Source of the DNA: Peromyscus leucopus
Lineage: Eukaryota; Chordata; Mammalia; Rodentia; Cricetidae
NCBI RefSeq assembly: GCF_004664715.2
Contig: NC_051086.1
Coordinates: 73,869,486 to 73,933,485 of the forward strand
Reading direction: 5' to 3'
DNA: 64,000 bases
The notes under the pieces: generated by a model
What the model was told of the DNA's origin: nothing
What the model saw: the letters and a program-made list of their open reading frames with translations, nothing else
The model's database searches: none
Program-made: the position numbers and the translations under genes
Shown here: positions 22,323-35,000 of the stretch, in pieces
Position numbering within the stretch: position 1 is the first letter of the stretch
How the letters are laid out: each line of letters starts with the position of its first letter

Positions 22323-23925
22323 CCCCACTCCACAGGGGGAGGAGTGGTGGTGGTCATTGTAGTTCTGAGGAGGTTCAGAACAACTTGGATTGTTTCAAGT
22401 GGGAAGGAAGAAAGGACGATGAGCAGGACCACACAGATAAGGAAATAGAAAAATCACTTACACCTGACCTAAAGAGAGTCCTTGGTCCACACAACTCATC
22501 CTCCAAGATAGCTCCAAGGCAGCAGGATGAGGGCTGGGAAGGTGTCCAGGTAAGTTGGCTTGAAGCCCTATATGCTAATATGCACAGATTGTGGTTGATG
22601 AAAGACATGAAGGACAAGAACAGACCAGGTGATCAATAAGGTGACTTCAGGATGCAGAGACCCCACTCCTAGAGGCCAGGTCTGGGAAGACACATTAATC
22701 TCTGAAGAACAAGATGAACACTATGAACTCAGTCTCAGATATCCCAGAGATTAGCACAGACCTGACCTGAGGCCAACATGTGGATTGAAACTCTACCACT
22801 CACTATCATAGGACTGATAAGTTACACCCGACCCCAATATACAACCTCAAGAGAGATGCTGAGGAGAGAAAAATCATAAGCATCTGTCCTTTGAATTGAT
22901 CTTCAAAGGGATTGTGTTGAGTGGAAGAGCCTCTTTTAATTTAGAAAAGAGGAAATTACCTTTAATTGGACAATTAAGGTTTGAGGGACTGAAATAAAGA
23001 TGAAATCGAGTTCTGGACCTTTCGAAGAGATTCAATTGCCCCACCACCACCACCATTGAGTTGTTACATCTGATTCTTGACCTATCATAATGACTTTATG
23101 AAGCCGTACAAGTCATTTCCCTGTGTGTGTTATCTCTTGTGAACTTGATATCAAATCAGAATAGATGGTATTATTTTTGATTTCTAGGTGTGGGGTCAGG
23201 GGAGAAGAACAAGAAGGAGAGTTCAACAACATTGGCCAAGTTCAACAACGTAAAAGGGAACCGTTTCATCAAAGCAATGCCGGAACTCCCGTCTCTTACC
23301 GTGGTTTTCAACGGAGTGATTTCTGGCGGGCAATTCTGTTGTCACAGTCAAGGAGGAAGTACTTCTGGTATTTAGAAGGTAAACACAGGGATGTAGCTGG
23401 ACATTCTAGGATGCTCAAGGCAGTTCCCCCTAATGAATTGTCTGGCCTGTCAATAGTGTCAGTGTAGAGAAACCTTCCACCCTCTGACAGGAGGTTCTGA
23501 GGATGGAAAAACGTCTTTCTCCTTTCACACTTACAAAAATGGGCAAGGACCAGAAATTTAATAAGAAGCTCCAAGTAATACACCTCCTTGCCAGAGACAT
23601 CACCTTATTTGAGCTCTGTTTCCAAAATTCTGTGGGGATGTTGGAGGTCTTGCCAAAGAATGGATCTCCACAGCAGGGGAGTACCCAGCTTTTGTTTGGA
23701 AAGCAGCTAGCTTATAACCTCCTCTCCTCTGTCCAGTGTAATTATTTTTAGTAATGTTGCAACTTGTAAGAAGTAATAATATTGGCTAGAAAGCCATAAT
23801 TTGGTTCTACTGACTGAGTTATTAAAAAAAAATCATGGTAGTAAAATAAATATAATAAATAGAAAAAAAGAGTAGTTATAATAATGTTTTTAATTTTTCA
23901 CTAATTTTTGTTTGTTTGTTTATTG
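22323..23925. other. Single-copy intergenic DNA with two adjacent inverted repeats
   Basis: No interspersed repeat or exon recognised. Two inverted repeats lie side by side at 22930-22952 and 22959-22979. Short frames at 23165-23583 have no known domain. Confidence 0.45.
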
Positions 23926-24395
23926 TTTTTAAGACGGTATTTCCCTATCTAGCAGAGGCTGGTTGGAACTCGTCATGATCCCCCTGCTTCAGACTGTCAG
24001 GGAGCAGAGATTATAAATCCATTCTACCAAATCTTTCTTATTAGTGTATTTTGTATGTATGCAGTGTAAGTATGTGTGTGTTAATATGTTTGTATATGTG
24101 TGGTGCACATCCATGTACATGTGTGCAGAGGTTAAAGGCCTACCTCCAGTTCTTCAGGAGTCATCCATCTTGATTTCTGAGACAGCCTCTCCCTGGTACC
24201 CGGGGCTTGATGATTAGACTGGTTGGCCACTGAGCCTAGGGATGCTTCTGTCTGCTTTCCCAGTGCTGAGATTACAAATGTGTGCCTCCACACTTGGTTT
24301 TATATGGGTCCTGGGGAAGAACTTGGGTCCTAACGCTTGTATGGCGTGTACATTACTGACTCGGCTTTCTCCCCAGTCTCTCTTCGTTAGTATAT
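23926..24395 (-). mobile_element. Reversed old B1-like relic and long tRNA-derived SINE
   Basis: 23926-24025 resembles a worn reversed B1. 24035-24395 resembles a reversed composite SINE: GTGCAGAGGTTAAAGGCC, GTGCTGAGATTACAAATGTG and a tRNA-like end near CTCCCCAGTCTC. Confidence 0.5.
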
Positions 24396-25864
24396 TTTTA
24401 AAGGGAAAAACTCACACTTGAGTATTGGCCTGTTTCAAAATTATTTTTATTGTAGGTTTTATGTTTGTGCCTTAACATAGGTATATTTTTTTTTTTGACT
24501 GACTGTCAAAATTGCACTTTTTAGCATATTCAGTTAATGGACAGGGTAGCTTTTTTCACATCAAGCTTTTTCCGTCTGTGGGCAATTGGAGAATGCTCAT
24601 CAATCTAATTTCTAAGATTTTCTTTCACATAAAGCAACAGGTTTACAAATAGGAATTTTCCAAAAAGAAATTGAATATTCATGTGTGCCCAAGATCAGCA
24701 GTGATTCATTTAAAAAAAAAAAAATCCCATTTCCCGATAGATTGTCCCAAATTACAACACTCCCAATGTCTTTGTTTTCCTCTGGGGTCTAGTCTACCAG
24801 TGTTCCAAGTTTCTACAACTAAAATTTTCCACTAAAATACCTTCAGCAGAAATTTCACAATTCTGATTGTATTTGGTAAATGTTTAGATAAGTTATGAGA
24901 AAAGATAAAATGGTCAGATAACAAAGACTATTAACATCATCTCATTTCAGATCACTTCAAGCTATGCATAATGGCACACTCCTGTAATGTAATGTGGCAC
25001 TTACAATGTGGACACAGGAATATGAAGGGTTCTAATGGAATTTTTCCAAGTCCCTGCCCTGAGAAGATTCCTCCCAGAGTCCTGGGGAGGACACTGCATC
25101 CGACATGGGGTTATCTGAGGGAAAAGAATCCACGTACACCATGTTCTTTGGCCATTTACTTTATTCCTCTATGACAAAATTCTATCTACACAGCTTCAGT
25201 TCCATCCTGAGCCTCCATTCCTCTCCATATCTACTTTTTCTGTTCCCTCATAGCCCTAGTAATAACTAAGCCCTTATGCTTTCGATCTCATCTTCATCCC
25301 CTGTTCCTTTGTCTTCCATCTTTCCTTCCTCTTCTCCTCTCCTGATCTGATTCACCTACAATCTACAAGAAACTTTGCCTTGCTCCTCACTCCTCAGCCT
25401 GCGTCATTCTGCCTTACCGTCTACAGAAACTTTCCTTGTTCTTTCTTTCTTGGCCCTGTGGCTCTCTGCCTGCCTCTGGAATTCAACTCCAGTCTTTATT
25501 GCACCAGGTTATGCAGAAAGTCCTATTGCTCTCAGTCAATCACTTTGCAATGCCACTAGGCCTGAAGGCAAGGAATGATCTGGGCTTCATTTGCACAAGA
25601 AACAAAGCTATGCATCTACAGTCTGCCTGTCTCCTAGGCTCTGTGGAGGAGTGTTACCTAGTGGATCAGCATCTGGGAAGCTTACACAGTTTGCCAATAT
25701 AGTCTAGTAGTATATGGGCCCACAAGAATTTCATAGCAGCTGAAATATTAAAAACTGAATAACACCAAATATTCCATGATAGATGGCTTACTCTACAAAA
25801 AAAAATGCCTTGAAATTTCTAAGTACAGTTTTAATATACATCCGAGTCTCTATAATATATTCTT
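24396..25864. other. Apparently single-copy AT-rich intergenic DNA
   Basis: Nothing recognised beyond short homopolymers (T tract near 24488, A tract near 24713). Confidence 0.45.
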
Positions 25865-25975
25865 GTGGCCCACATGAGGGTTCAGTGTCATCCTGAGCTA
25901 CATAACTAGTTAAGAGCCAGTCTGGGATGCATGAAGTCCTATTTCAACAAGACAGAACAAAACAAAAATCACTTC
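25865..25975 (+). mobile_element. Old B1-like SINE fragment
   Basis: CATCCTGAGCTACATAACTA and AGCCAGTCTGGGATGCATG followed by an A/C-rich end suggest the right half of a B1 or B4. Confidence 0.5.
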
Positions 25976-26159
25976 TGAACAATTAGCTTCTTACTACCTG
26001 TACCTGGGGCAGACCCAGCCTACCACCAGCCTTTGGTGTGCACCTATTGAGGGTGATCCCTTGAGAGGTTGTTTCACTAGGATTGGGTTATACATGGCAA
26101 GCAGACTTCAATAAACAATGGTGCTCCAAGGTTAGAGTCTTTCCTAACTTTGTGGTGTT

Positions 26160-26160
26160 T

Positions 26161-26205
<45 letters not shown>

Positions 26206-26545
26206 TCATGTGTATACATGTGTACACGCATATATGTGTGCATGGATTTAGAGATCAGAGGCCAACTTCCGTTGTTGTTTCTTAAGTGTAATCCACCTTG
26301 GGATTTTTTGTTTTTTGTTTTTTTGTTTGGTCTGGGACTTGTCAGGTAAGCTAGGCTGTCTGGCCAACTGGGGTTGCAAGTGTACAACACCACACCCAGC
26401 TTTTTCAATTTCTATTTGAAATTGAAAATAAAATAAAATATCATTTATTTTATTTTATTTTTTTAGTACTTTCTGAGGGATCAAAATCAGGTCCTGATTC
26501 TTGCAAGACAAATATTTTACTGAACAAACCATCCTCCCAATCCTT
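26160..26545 (-). mobile_element. Reversed composite SINE (B4-like) with (GT)n
   Basis: A (GT)n array at 26164-26201 leads into GAGATCAGAGGCCAACTTCC and a B1-like stretch. A TTTTA run and an ID-like end (ATCAAAATCAGGTCCTGATT) close it. Confidence 0.55.
26164..26201. repeat. (GT)n microsatellite
   Basis: About 19 GT units. Confidence 0.95.
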
Positions 26546-29039
26546 CATTGTATTTCTCACTTAATGTTCATCAAAAGCCAAGAAGGGTTTGTTGTGTTTC
26601 CTTAAAAACAAAACAAACAAACAAAAAAAAACCCCACAAAACAAAACAAAAAACTTTGCAAACCAAATCTGTGCAAACAGAAACACATTTTAAAAAGCTC
26701 ACATGATGATGAAGTAGTTAGAGTTAGATTTTAATCCCAGTCTCAGGCGTCGAGTCTCCATCCTCAGAGATGCTGGCATCTTTTAGGCCCGTACTATACT
26801 ATGGACCAATGTACTTAATCCACATTATAGGCAGTTAGTCATCAGAAGAGGAGGACATAGGCAGCCTCTAGTGGAAATGGGTGAAATTCTAAGGAGGGAG
26901 CAACCACTGGCAACATGGGAGACTACAGAACATTTCAGAGAAAGTGATTTCAATTTATAATGAAGAGTGGGCAGGATTTAGATATTTAGAGCGAATACTC
27001 CATCCTAGGAGAGAGTGGACAGAAGGGATGAAGGTCTTCCTGTGCTCATTTCTCCATCTGCAAAGCAAGAATCAGGCCAGTTTCACGCTTTGGGTCTAGT
27101 ATGGGGAAATAGCCAAAGAAGAAAGAAGGGTTCCGCATTAAACACTGGGCGGGAAAGCAGGGGCTGCTGCAATACAATGGTGTGCAACTGTGTGCAGCGT
27201 TCTGCAACTCACCTTTCTTCTCAAGACCACAAGACCACTTCTCATCCAGACAGTAAAGGGATTTGATAAATGGAATCTAGAAAGTGCACCTTCTGATTCC
27301 AACATTATGTTGTGATGCTAGGAGGTCAGTATTTGAAGATGGGAAATTATATTGACTTTTTGGTGAATGGGTCTCAAAACCACGGCATGTATATAAGGTC
27401 ACTGTCAGAGGGCCAGGAGGTCTTGGCTGCCCTCTGGCCTTTCCTCTTGGCCATCCTCCGCATGGAGACATGAATCTCATCCTCACTTTCCCACCTCTTG
27501 TCCATGGGCAGTTATCCCCCTGCACATAGGGGGAGAGAAGAGTGAAAGCCAGGGAGCAGAGAAGAAAGGGACAGGGGAGATGAAAGACAGTACGATTGAG
27601 AGGGAGAAGGGCCCTCAGCACACAAATATCTCAGATCCGAGGCTCCTAGCAGGAGCTGGGGGACCAAGGAGTGGCTCATCTTCTTTCTGTACACCCACCT
27701 GTCTCCTCTTTCAAACCGCATCCCCCTACTTCTAAGTGTCATCTTCATTCAAAAGAACGAAAAGCCTTTGGTCTTCTAAGAGTTCTTTCATGAGTCTCTT
27801 CTGTGTCTCCACTCCTGTCTGTAGCTGTGGGAGGAGGCGACCTGAAAGAAGGATCACAGGGTTCCACAGCGCTGCCCAGTTAAGAGGGAGGCAGAGGCAG
27901 CTGCAGACAGGGCGAGGCATTGCCAGGAAGCTTTGTCAAAGAACACCCATTTTTAATGGCAAAGTTCTGAACAGAAAAATTAGGGAGAACTAGATTCCAG
28001 GTGAAGGAGGTTCCTTCTGGAGAAGGCAGCCCTGTCTCAGATGGAGTCAGCCCCCAACTGTCATCCCCTTTGCAAATCAGAATCTTCCAGTTCAGGGGTA
28101 GCGGGTGGAAAAGCACTGGGGTGCAGGCTAGGGACTCAACAAACTGCGTCCGGTATTCATTTTCTTAAATTTATTCGAGATTATCTAGTTATGGCCGAGG
28201 ACATTTGAGTGTGTGTGCATAGGACTGAGAATGACATGTGACCTTCCCTCTCCTCCCCCGCCGCCCCTGCCCAGACCCACAGGGAAGGAGGCTGGGTCAG
28301 GATGCACCCCCTTAGGAATAGAGAGATGTCAGCTGGCCTTGCCACAGAGGGCTGTCCGACTTCCCAGACCTTTGGGTGAGGCTTGCCATCGTGAAATCTG
28401 TTTCTTTGTTTGTTCGGCCCCGAATACCTCCCAGAGTTCCTGAAAGGGCTGTGATGAAAACCAGGTGAGAGAATGTTGCTCATCTTACGCAGTGCTATTC
28501 AGACATGGCGAGATCCTCATCACAGGGAAGGGAGCAGGCCGCCTCCCTGCTCCCTTCTCCACTGCTGCTTCCTCACAGAAGTTCATGGGAAGACCCCCTT
28601 CCTCTCTCCCCTCTTGCCCCTTTCCAAGATGCGAGTGAGATCCTGACAAAAAGACAACTGATTTCTGGGGAATGAAACTGGATTGCATCCGTGCCTTGTG
28701 ACTCACGCTAGAAGTCCACCCAGCCTACTTCCAAGGAAAACTGCACAGTTTCTAATTGCCTAATGACTGCAGGTTCAACTCTAGGGCACAGACCTCTTTT
28801 GTATATGGGAACTCATTTTCAGTAGTGGTTTGGGGATTCTTCCTAGAAGAGGCTTAGGGGCTGCACTCTGAGTGGAGAGGTTACAGGCTACAGAGCTGAA
28901 ACAAAACTATGTTAGCAAAAAAAAAAAAAAAACACTCTGTTTGCTTGTGCATATACAAAATTGGGGTGCCTTTGAGAGAGAAGCCCACAGTACTTACACT
29001 ACTTCTTTATCTTGGGGGTGGAGGGTGATGACTGTTAGG
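26546..29039. other. Apparently single-copy intergenic DNA
   Basis: An A/C-rich run (AAACA units) lies at 26603-26655 and an A tract at 28918-28932. Several overlapping short frames at 27000-28700 show no known domain. No repeat or exon recognised. Confidence 0.45.
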
Positions 29040-29395
29040 AGGCTGTCTTTGTTCCTTTGTGAGTTATCGTGATAAAATATTCAGACAATAGCAACTTAGG
29101 CAGGAAGAGTTTATTATTATCACCAGGGGTCAGTCTATCCTAGCAGGACGGTCACAGGAACTTGAAGCCATTGGCCACGTTACATCCATAGTCAAAAATG
29201 GAGAGCAGTAAATGCCTGCTCAGCTCATAGTCCAGGATCCCATCCCATGGAATGGTGCCACTATGGTGGGCGGGTGGGTCTTCCCACCTCCATTAACCTA
29301 ACTAAGGTACTCCCTCAAAGGTGTGCCCAGAGACTCATCTCCCAGATAATTCTACGTGTCATGAGGTTGACAGTTGACATTAACCATCACAGAGG
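29040..29395. mobile_element. Rodent LTR-like repeat
   Basis: Related to the elements at 9712 and 10576: GTGAGTTATCGTGATAAAAT, GGTGGGTCTTCCCACCTCCA and CTCCCAGATAATTCTACGTG. Family name uncertain. Confidence 0.55.
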
Positions 29396-30072
29396 TGTAT
29401 TACTTTTCTCACTGAGATGACCAGATAGATAACAGACATAAAGAAGGTAGCAATTATTTTGCTTGATGGTTGCAGAGCATTTGGCCCCGTGGTCACTTGG
29501 TCCTTGTGCTTGGCAAAACAATATGGCTGCAGAAACGTGCAGCTGCAGAAACGCGCAGCAGAGAGAGGAGTTCACCTCAGACAGGAAGGACAGGGGTTGG
29601 TGTAGGAAGGCGAGAAACAGTACCCCTAAGCATCCATCCCAGTGACTTACATCTTCCCTCTAGGTCCCAGCACCCAGAGATTTTGAAACCTCCAAGCATA
29701 GCTTCAGCAGCTGGTGGCCACATATCAATCCATGAGTGTGTGATGGGTGGACATGACAGATATAGGGATCATAACGGATATACAGAGATGGCCAGACCAT
29801 TAATCCACTTCCTGTCCTCTAATTTATTTGAGAGAGAAACCTTGTGTGTGACTCTAGCCTGAGGGAGAAATGGCTAAATGGGCTCTTTGTTTCTTTACGC
29901 CCCTCCTGGTACTCATTTGATTTTCAAAGGCCAGACAGAGGACACTAATCCTGAGCCAGTTAATTCTAGAGACTTCTTATCTATCATTTGGAATGTCCAA
30001 AGAAAAGGAGTGGGGACTGGACAGTATTGGGGAGCAACTCATATTTGCTGGGTATTATATATTTGACAAGTG
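29396..30072. other. Apparently single-copy intergenic DNA
   Basis: Nothing recognised. A small direct repeat of GCAGAAACG-type units occurs near 29528-29560. Confidence 0.4.

Positions 30073-30125
<53 letters not shown>
30073..30125. repeat. (GT)n microsatellite
   Basis: About 26 GT units without interruption. Confidence 0.97.
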
Positions 30126-30129
<4 letters not shown>

Positions 30130-30739
30130 TATATGTATAAAATCTGGTGGTGTAATGTAAATGATATTAAAATAACATCAATACGCCAATTCAGAAATAT
30201 TAACTATAAAGTTACCAGCTGGGAAGAACTGATTGTAAGAAACTGAACTCCTCTCAAATTAGCCCTTTAAAGGGTGAAGTTGGAGAGGGTAATTCTCAGG
30301 GCTATTGATTTTAAGGGAATTTGAACAATGAGGCACTGGGAAGGTCAAGACCTGGGAAGTCTGAGGATGTCAAAGGAACACAAAGGCCTTTATAAGCCTG
30401 TCTTTCACTACAGCGCTGGTCTCTTTAGCACCTCTCCATCATTCCCAGGAGGACTTTGCAAACTTTGAGTGTGCACAGGGATTAGCTAACTGTCAAACTG
30501 CCGCACCTGGTGGAAGGCAAAGTATTCCCAAGAAACACATGCTCACAGGCCAAGTTTACAGGCGTTCCCGCCACCTGTATGTATGTTTTCCTTTCCTGAA
30601 AACTGATCTGTCTGAGAGAGTACTTGAGCAAGGCTCAACCTGGATGCTGCTCTTCTATGCTGTGTAGTGGGCTTGGGATGGTTGTGTCTACACTGCACAT
30701 GCACAGACTTTTTCCCTCTTCATCATTCCCTATACATAC
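30126..30739. other. Apparently single-copy intergenic DNA
   Basis: No repeat or gene recognised. Confidence 0.4.
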
Positions 30740-30932
30740 ATCCTCCTATATAACATTTACATTGTAGTAGGTATAGGTACCACAGAGGTGAATTACAGCA
30801 TCAGTTGGAGGATATAAATACAGGCTACATGCAAACACCGCACCGTATTATATAGAGGACTTGCGCATCACAGATTTCAGTCACCGTCGAGGGTCCTGAA
30901 CCAATCCCTTCAGATCTGGAAGGTCAACTATG
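30740..30932. mobile_element. Tigger-type DNA transposon fragment (MER2-like)
   Basis: ACATTTACATTGTAGTAGGT, AGGACTTGCGCATCACAGAT and GGGTCCTGAACCAATCCC match the terminal region of Tigger-derived elements. It is an ancient relic without a transposase frame. Confidence 0.75.
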
Positions 30933-30944
30933 CTTGATCATATG

Positions 30945-31090
30945 TATCAATTAGCTGGGGGCACTAAAAAAATTCCCATTTCTGGGCCCCAACTCAAACT
31001 AGCTTCATAATTGCTTGGCCTGTGTGCCTATATGTCCCTGTGTGATTCTGTTTACCCAACAAGAACACAGACCCAGACTAGTTTTTGTGA
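30945..31090. mobile_element. MER5-like hAT-Charlie fragment
   Basis: TTAGCTGGGGGCACTAAAAA and CATTTCTGGGCCCCAACTC resemble MER5A; the right side is diverged. Confidence 0.5.
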
Positions 31091-31154
31091 TCTCCCTGTA
31101 TATGGTACCTAGTCAGCAGATCAGTACTCATTTCTGTAGCTTATCACTTTGAGA

Positions 31155-31375
31155 ATGTTTTGTTTTTAAATTTTTATTCTATGTGTATGGGTAAGTTTTG
31201 CCTGTATAAATGTCTGCACCCACAAAGGCCAGAAGAAGTTATCAGATCTCCTGTAACTGGAGTTATAGGTGGTTGTGAGCTGCCATGTGTGTGTAGGAAA
31301 CTGAACCTGGGTCCTCTGGAAAAGCAGCCATAGCTCTTAAGCACTGAGCCAGCTCTCTATCTCCTTATGTAAGTT
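31155..31375 (-). mobile_element. B2/B3-related SINE, reversed
   Basis: AAAGGCCAGAAGAAGTTATC, AACTGAACCTGGGTCCTCTG and CTTAAGCACTGAGCCAGCTC are the reversed body and tRNA-like head. Confidence 0.75.
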
Positions 31376-31468
31376 TCTTAACTTGCCTACACTGTCATGT
31401 CCTCTTCTGTAACAATTGTTACTTCATTGGTTAGTTTGGAACTTACATCTTCCATGTGTATAGTGCAG

Positions 31469-31887
31469 TGTGGTGGTAATCTAATTGTACTGAAATGTGA
31501 TTTTGATTGTATGTTAATAAATAAAGTTGCCCGGGGGTCAGAGCTATTAGAGCCATAGCAAGAGTGTGGCGGTGGTGGTACACGCCTTTAATCCCATAGA
31601 TATCTGTGTGTTCAGGGATATAGCCAGCATTGGAGACATATGCCTTTAAGACCTAGGGGGCTGTACATTCAGACAGTGACGAGGCAGTCACGTGTTTGGG
31701 TTTGCAACCAATGAGAAGGCAGAACAAAATACTTTAAATAGACGAACCGACAGGAAATAGAGTCTCCTTCGGGAAGCTGGGACACCGCAGGCGGAAGGGT
31801 AAGATTTTAGCTCTGAGCTCTGACCTCTCAGCTTTCTCTTTTGCATTATTTCTGTGTTTCTTATTTAATAAGACGGTTGGTTACATC
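31469..31887 (+). mobile_element. Probable solo LTR with B1-derived internal segments
   Basis: About 419 bases flanked by direct copies of TATAGTGCAG (31459-31468 and 31888-31897). It starts TGTGGTGG, has overlapping AATAAA hexamers near 31516-31525, then GCCCGGGGGTCAGAGC and a B1-like GGTGGTACACGCCTTTAATC. A second GCCTTTAA-type segment and a TTTAAATA box near 31733 follow. There are no coding frames. The flank repeat is longer than usual for retroviral-type LTRs, so part of it may be chance or element sequence. Related elements occur in cricetid genomes. Confidence 0.6.
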
Positions 31888-32049
31888 TATAGTGCAGTAT
31901 TTGGTACATAAGTCATCCATAAATGATACTTTATTACTAATTATATAGTACAATTAACATCTCTGCAAATCTCTGCAAATGAACTATGGGTTATGTTGAC
32001 TGAAACAGACAACTGCTAGTCGGCTGTTCAAAAAAAATACATGAAAAAA
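31888..32049. other. Spacer between Hlf poly(A) region and LTR
   Basis: A perfect tandem copy of CTCTGCAAAT occurs at 31961-31980. Otherwise unremarkable AT-rich DNA. Confidence 0.5.
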
Positions 32050-32062
32050 GGAAAAAAATCAG

Positions 32063-32068
32063 TTTATT
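32063..32068 (-). terminator. Hlf: Candidate distal poly(A) signal of Hlf
   Basis: TTTATT on the plus strand is AATAAA on the minus strand. It is followed in the transcript direction by T-rich runs (32059-32042 and 32036-32029), as expected of a downstream U-rich element, so cleavage would fall near 32040-32055. It is the last such signal before recognisable repeats begin. The proximal hexamers at 33073, 33128, 33557 and 33877 are alternatives. Confidence 0.55.
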
Positions 32069-35000
32069 AAACATTTAGAAGAACAAATAAAGTTTTGGAC
32101 TTGACAGCATAAATACCACCTATGTCATGGTGTACAATTACACTAACCTCCAGCTAACTTGAACCTGTTTAACAGATGCGATCTTTGTGGTGTTGCCGGA
32201 AGGATAATAGCTAATTGTTACATCTGGTGAGGTGCTAAAAAATTTACAGATTTTATGTCTCCACTTAAATATCCACACACAAACACACATTGCCTTACAT
32301 ACATTTTGGCAAAATGCATTGGCTGTAGTTACTAAAACTTTAATCCGTCAAGACCTATGGTTTTGTTCATTTGTTAATGACAATGATTTTACCAAACATC
32401 TGGAGTTGAATTTGGCTTCACCAGAGGGATGTCCTGAGGAGCCCTCAGCAGGAAACAAGCACCTTCAGAGCCAGAGTGGAAGGTATCTACCACAGGAAAG
32501 GCATCACACCTCAGCTCAGTCACCTGCCGGGGACCGACCTCCAAGTTAAATCCTGGCCCATGGAGACAGGCCACACACAGTCCAGTAGGCTACCTGCTTG
32601 CGGACCTCATATTTAACTCTGACAAAGTTTCAGTTTTTCCTCAAAGGAACAATAGGGACAAACAGATGAACTCTTAGAAACACCAACGTCTAACTTGTAT
32701 GTTGTACAATGTTAATCGCTTCACCCTTGGGCAGGAGAGAAGTTGCCATCTACAACTTTGTCCCCCCCCCCCCCGCCACCCTCCACAGCTTTCCCCAAAA
32801 CAAGGCTATGGCCCTTTCAAAGGTATATTTAGAATTAATGTAAGTTCCCACAGTAAGCTAATGGGTTATAAGGAACCTCTGGGTTCTCTAATTTAGTTCC
32901 CACTCAACCAGTGACTGAATTCCATTCTGACTTTCTCAGACACAGGGTCCTTCTGCTTCAAGGGATGGTTCTTTAAAGGCCTGTTATATTTACAGACAAA
33001 GGCCTAGCTCAGCCATGCCTGATGTGGTTTGTGATTGGTCCAAAGTACCACTTCCTCTAGAGTCAAGAGACTTTTATTTATAGCCCTCCCATTCCTTCAA
33101 GGTAGCATGAGCAGAGAGACACACTGATTTATTTTTGTTTTTGCTTTTTACTTTCTTTGAAAATAGTTGAAAAATGAGATGACATGACCTGGTAAGGAAG
33201 TGCTATACTGTTCATTCCAAATTATGTCTAGATCACATAGCATGCTACAGCTTGGATGCATTTTTAATGGCCAAATAATCATTGAAAGATGCCTAGGTTG
33301 AAATGGTGACTGTTGAAAACAGGACTTTCCTAATGGCCGTGATCTGCTGTAATCATCTGACCCCGGGCCTTGCTTCTTGGGACACTGAGCATCATTGTTT
33401 TAATGTCCCCAGACAGACAGAAGTCTGCCAGGGGAAGGAGGGGGTGATAATGACCTATATATAAGGCACCTGTGGAGACTCCAAAGTGGTGGTGTTTTGT
33501 TTTGTTTTGAATGAGGTAAGTTCCTAAAACCTTCCCTGGCATACAAAAGAGTAAGTTTTATTGTGATCTTTTTATGTCTTCTGCAGAAAACATTTGTAAG
33601 GTTCATTTGGTACAAACAATTCCAAGAAAGAGCAGGTATGCCCTTCTGTCAGTTACCACTTACCAGTTCCATTTGAATCTGGATGGTCTACAGTACAACA
33701 CTTCAACACTTCTCTACTTAAGTTTAAATATATTCATCTTTGTATGATTAATACTGTCATTGAGCATTTCTGCAATCAGCCCCTTTATCTTCAAAAAGAC
33801 CAACTCTTTGTCATCTCATGGCTATTACTGAATCATCTCTTATTCAGTTCTATGTGAGGCTGTCGAAGTATTTTTTTTTATTAGTAATTTACTTGGAAAA
33901 CGTATTGCAAGTCTCTATTCTCTCATCTCTTGCCATAATCTGTGGCTTGGAACAAAACAGGTACCTGGGACTAAATCCTAAAGGTCTCATGTTCCAGAAC
34001 TCTGACACTAGACAGAAGAGTGGCTGATAGAAAGAGAAGGGCATCACTGGATCTGCAGAGAATTCAGATACTGTGGAGGCAGGAAACTGGAAAACATCCA
34101 TGGATGAAAGGGGATTTTAATCAAGCACAAAATGTGCCTTTGAAGCAGCAGCAGACTCTCTTGACATTATACAACTCAGTGAAACAAAAGAACAACCATC
34201 TTTATAGTCAAAACATCCATGAAATCATAAGCCATACACATAGCACCGAGGTCAACCTTGCATTGCCTGAGATACACAGGCCAAAAGAGAACCAAAGCAT
34301 TTGGGGCTCTGGCAACAACACTCCAATCCAGCAACCCAGAATTCTGAAGTGAACATTTATGTGGCAGATGCTTTTCCTAAAAAACACTGTATCATCCAAT
34401 AAATATTTGACTAAAACCCATTTTGTGCTTTTGGGTGACGTTAACTGACTTCCTTCTGAGACCTAATAAGAAACAAGAAAGCGTTGGAGCAGGATTCGTC
34501 ACAGCAAGCCTCAATATTGTCATAAAATTTTAATTTTAAGCAGAAAACATGCTGATGTGTCAGTAATAGGTTTAAAATATTAAAGACTTCAAAAACCCCC
34601 AAGCACTCCTCTGAACAGCATTGGTGAATATATATCTTTGCTATATAATTTTAAAACATGGAATAGTTTTCCTTTTTTTCTCTTTTCTATATATAATATA
34701 TGTCTTCCAAAATACATTGTCAGTATTTATATCTGAAAAATACTGTACAAAAAAAGAACTTCCTATAATTACTCTGTATAAACATTAAACAATTTAATAA
34801 TCTCTCCTTTTGGTCTATAGTAAACATTTAAATGGATTGGATAAACCACAGTTTGTGACAACACCATCCCCTTCTGAGATACACCAGTGTCTTTTACATT
34901 CATTTTTTTCAGAAGTCCACTTGATAGGCGCACATATGTTCAAAAGCAAACAGAGGGTAAGGAACACAGGCTCCAGAATCATTGATCTGTGAGGCATTCA

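Noticed and set aside
34020..34352. 110-codon plus-strand frame in the Hlf 3' UTR region
   Set aside because: Antisense to the UTR, no domain, and low-complexity composition.
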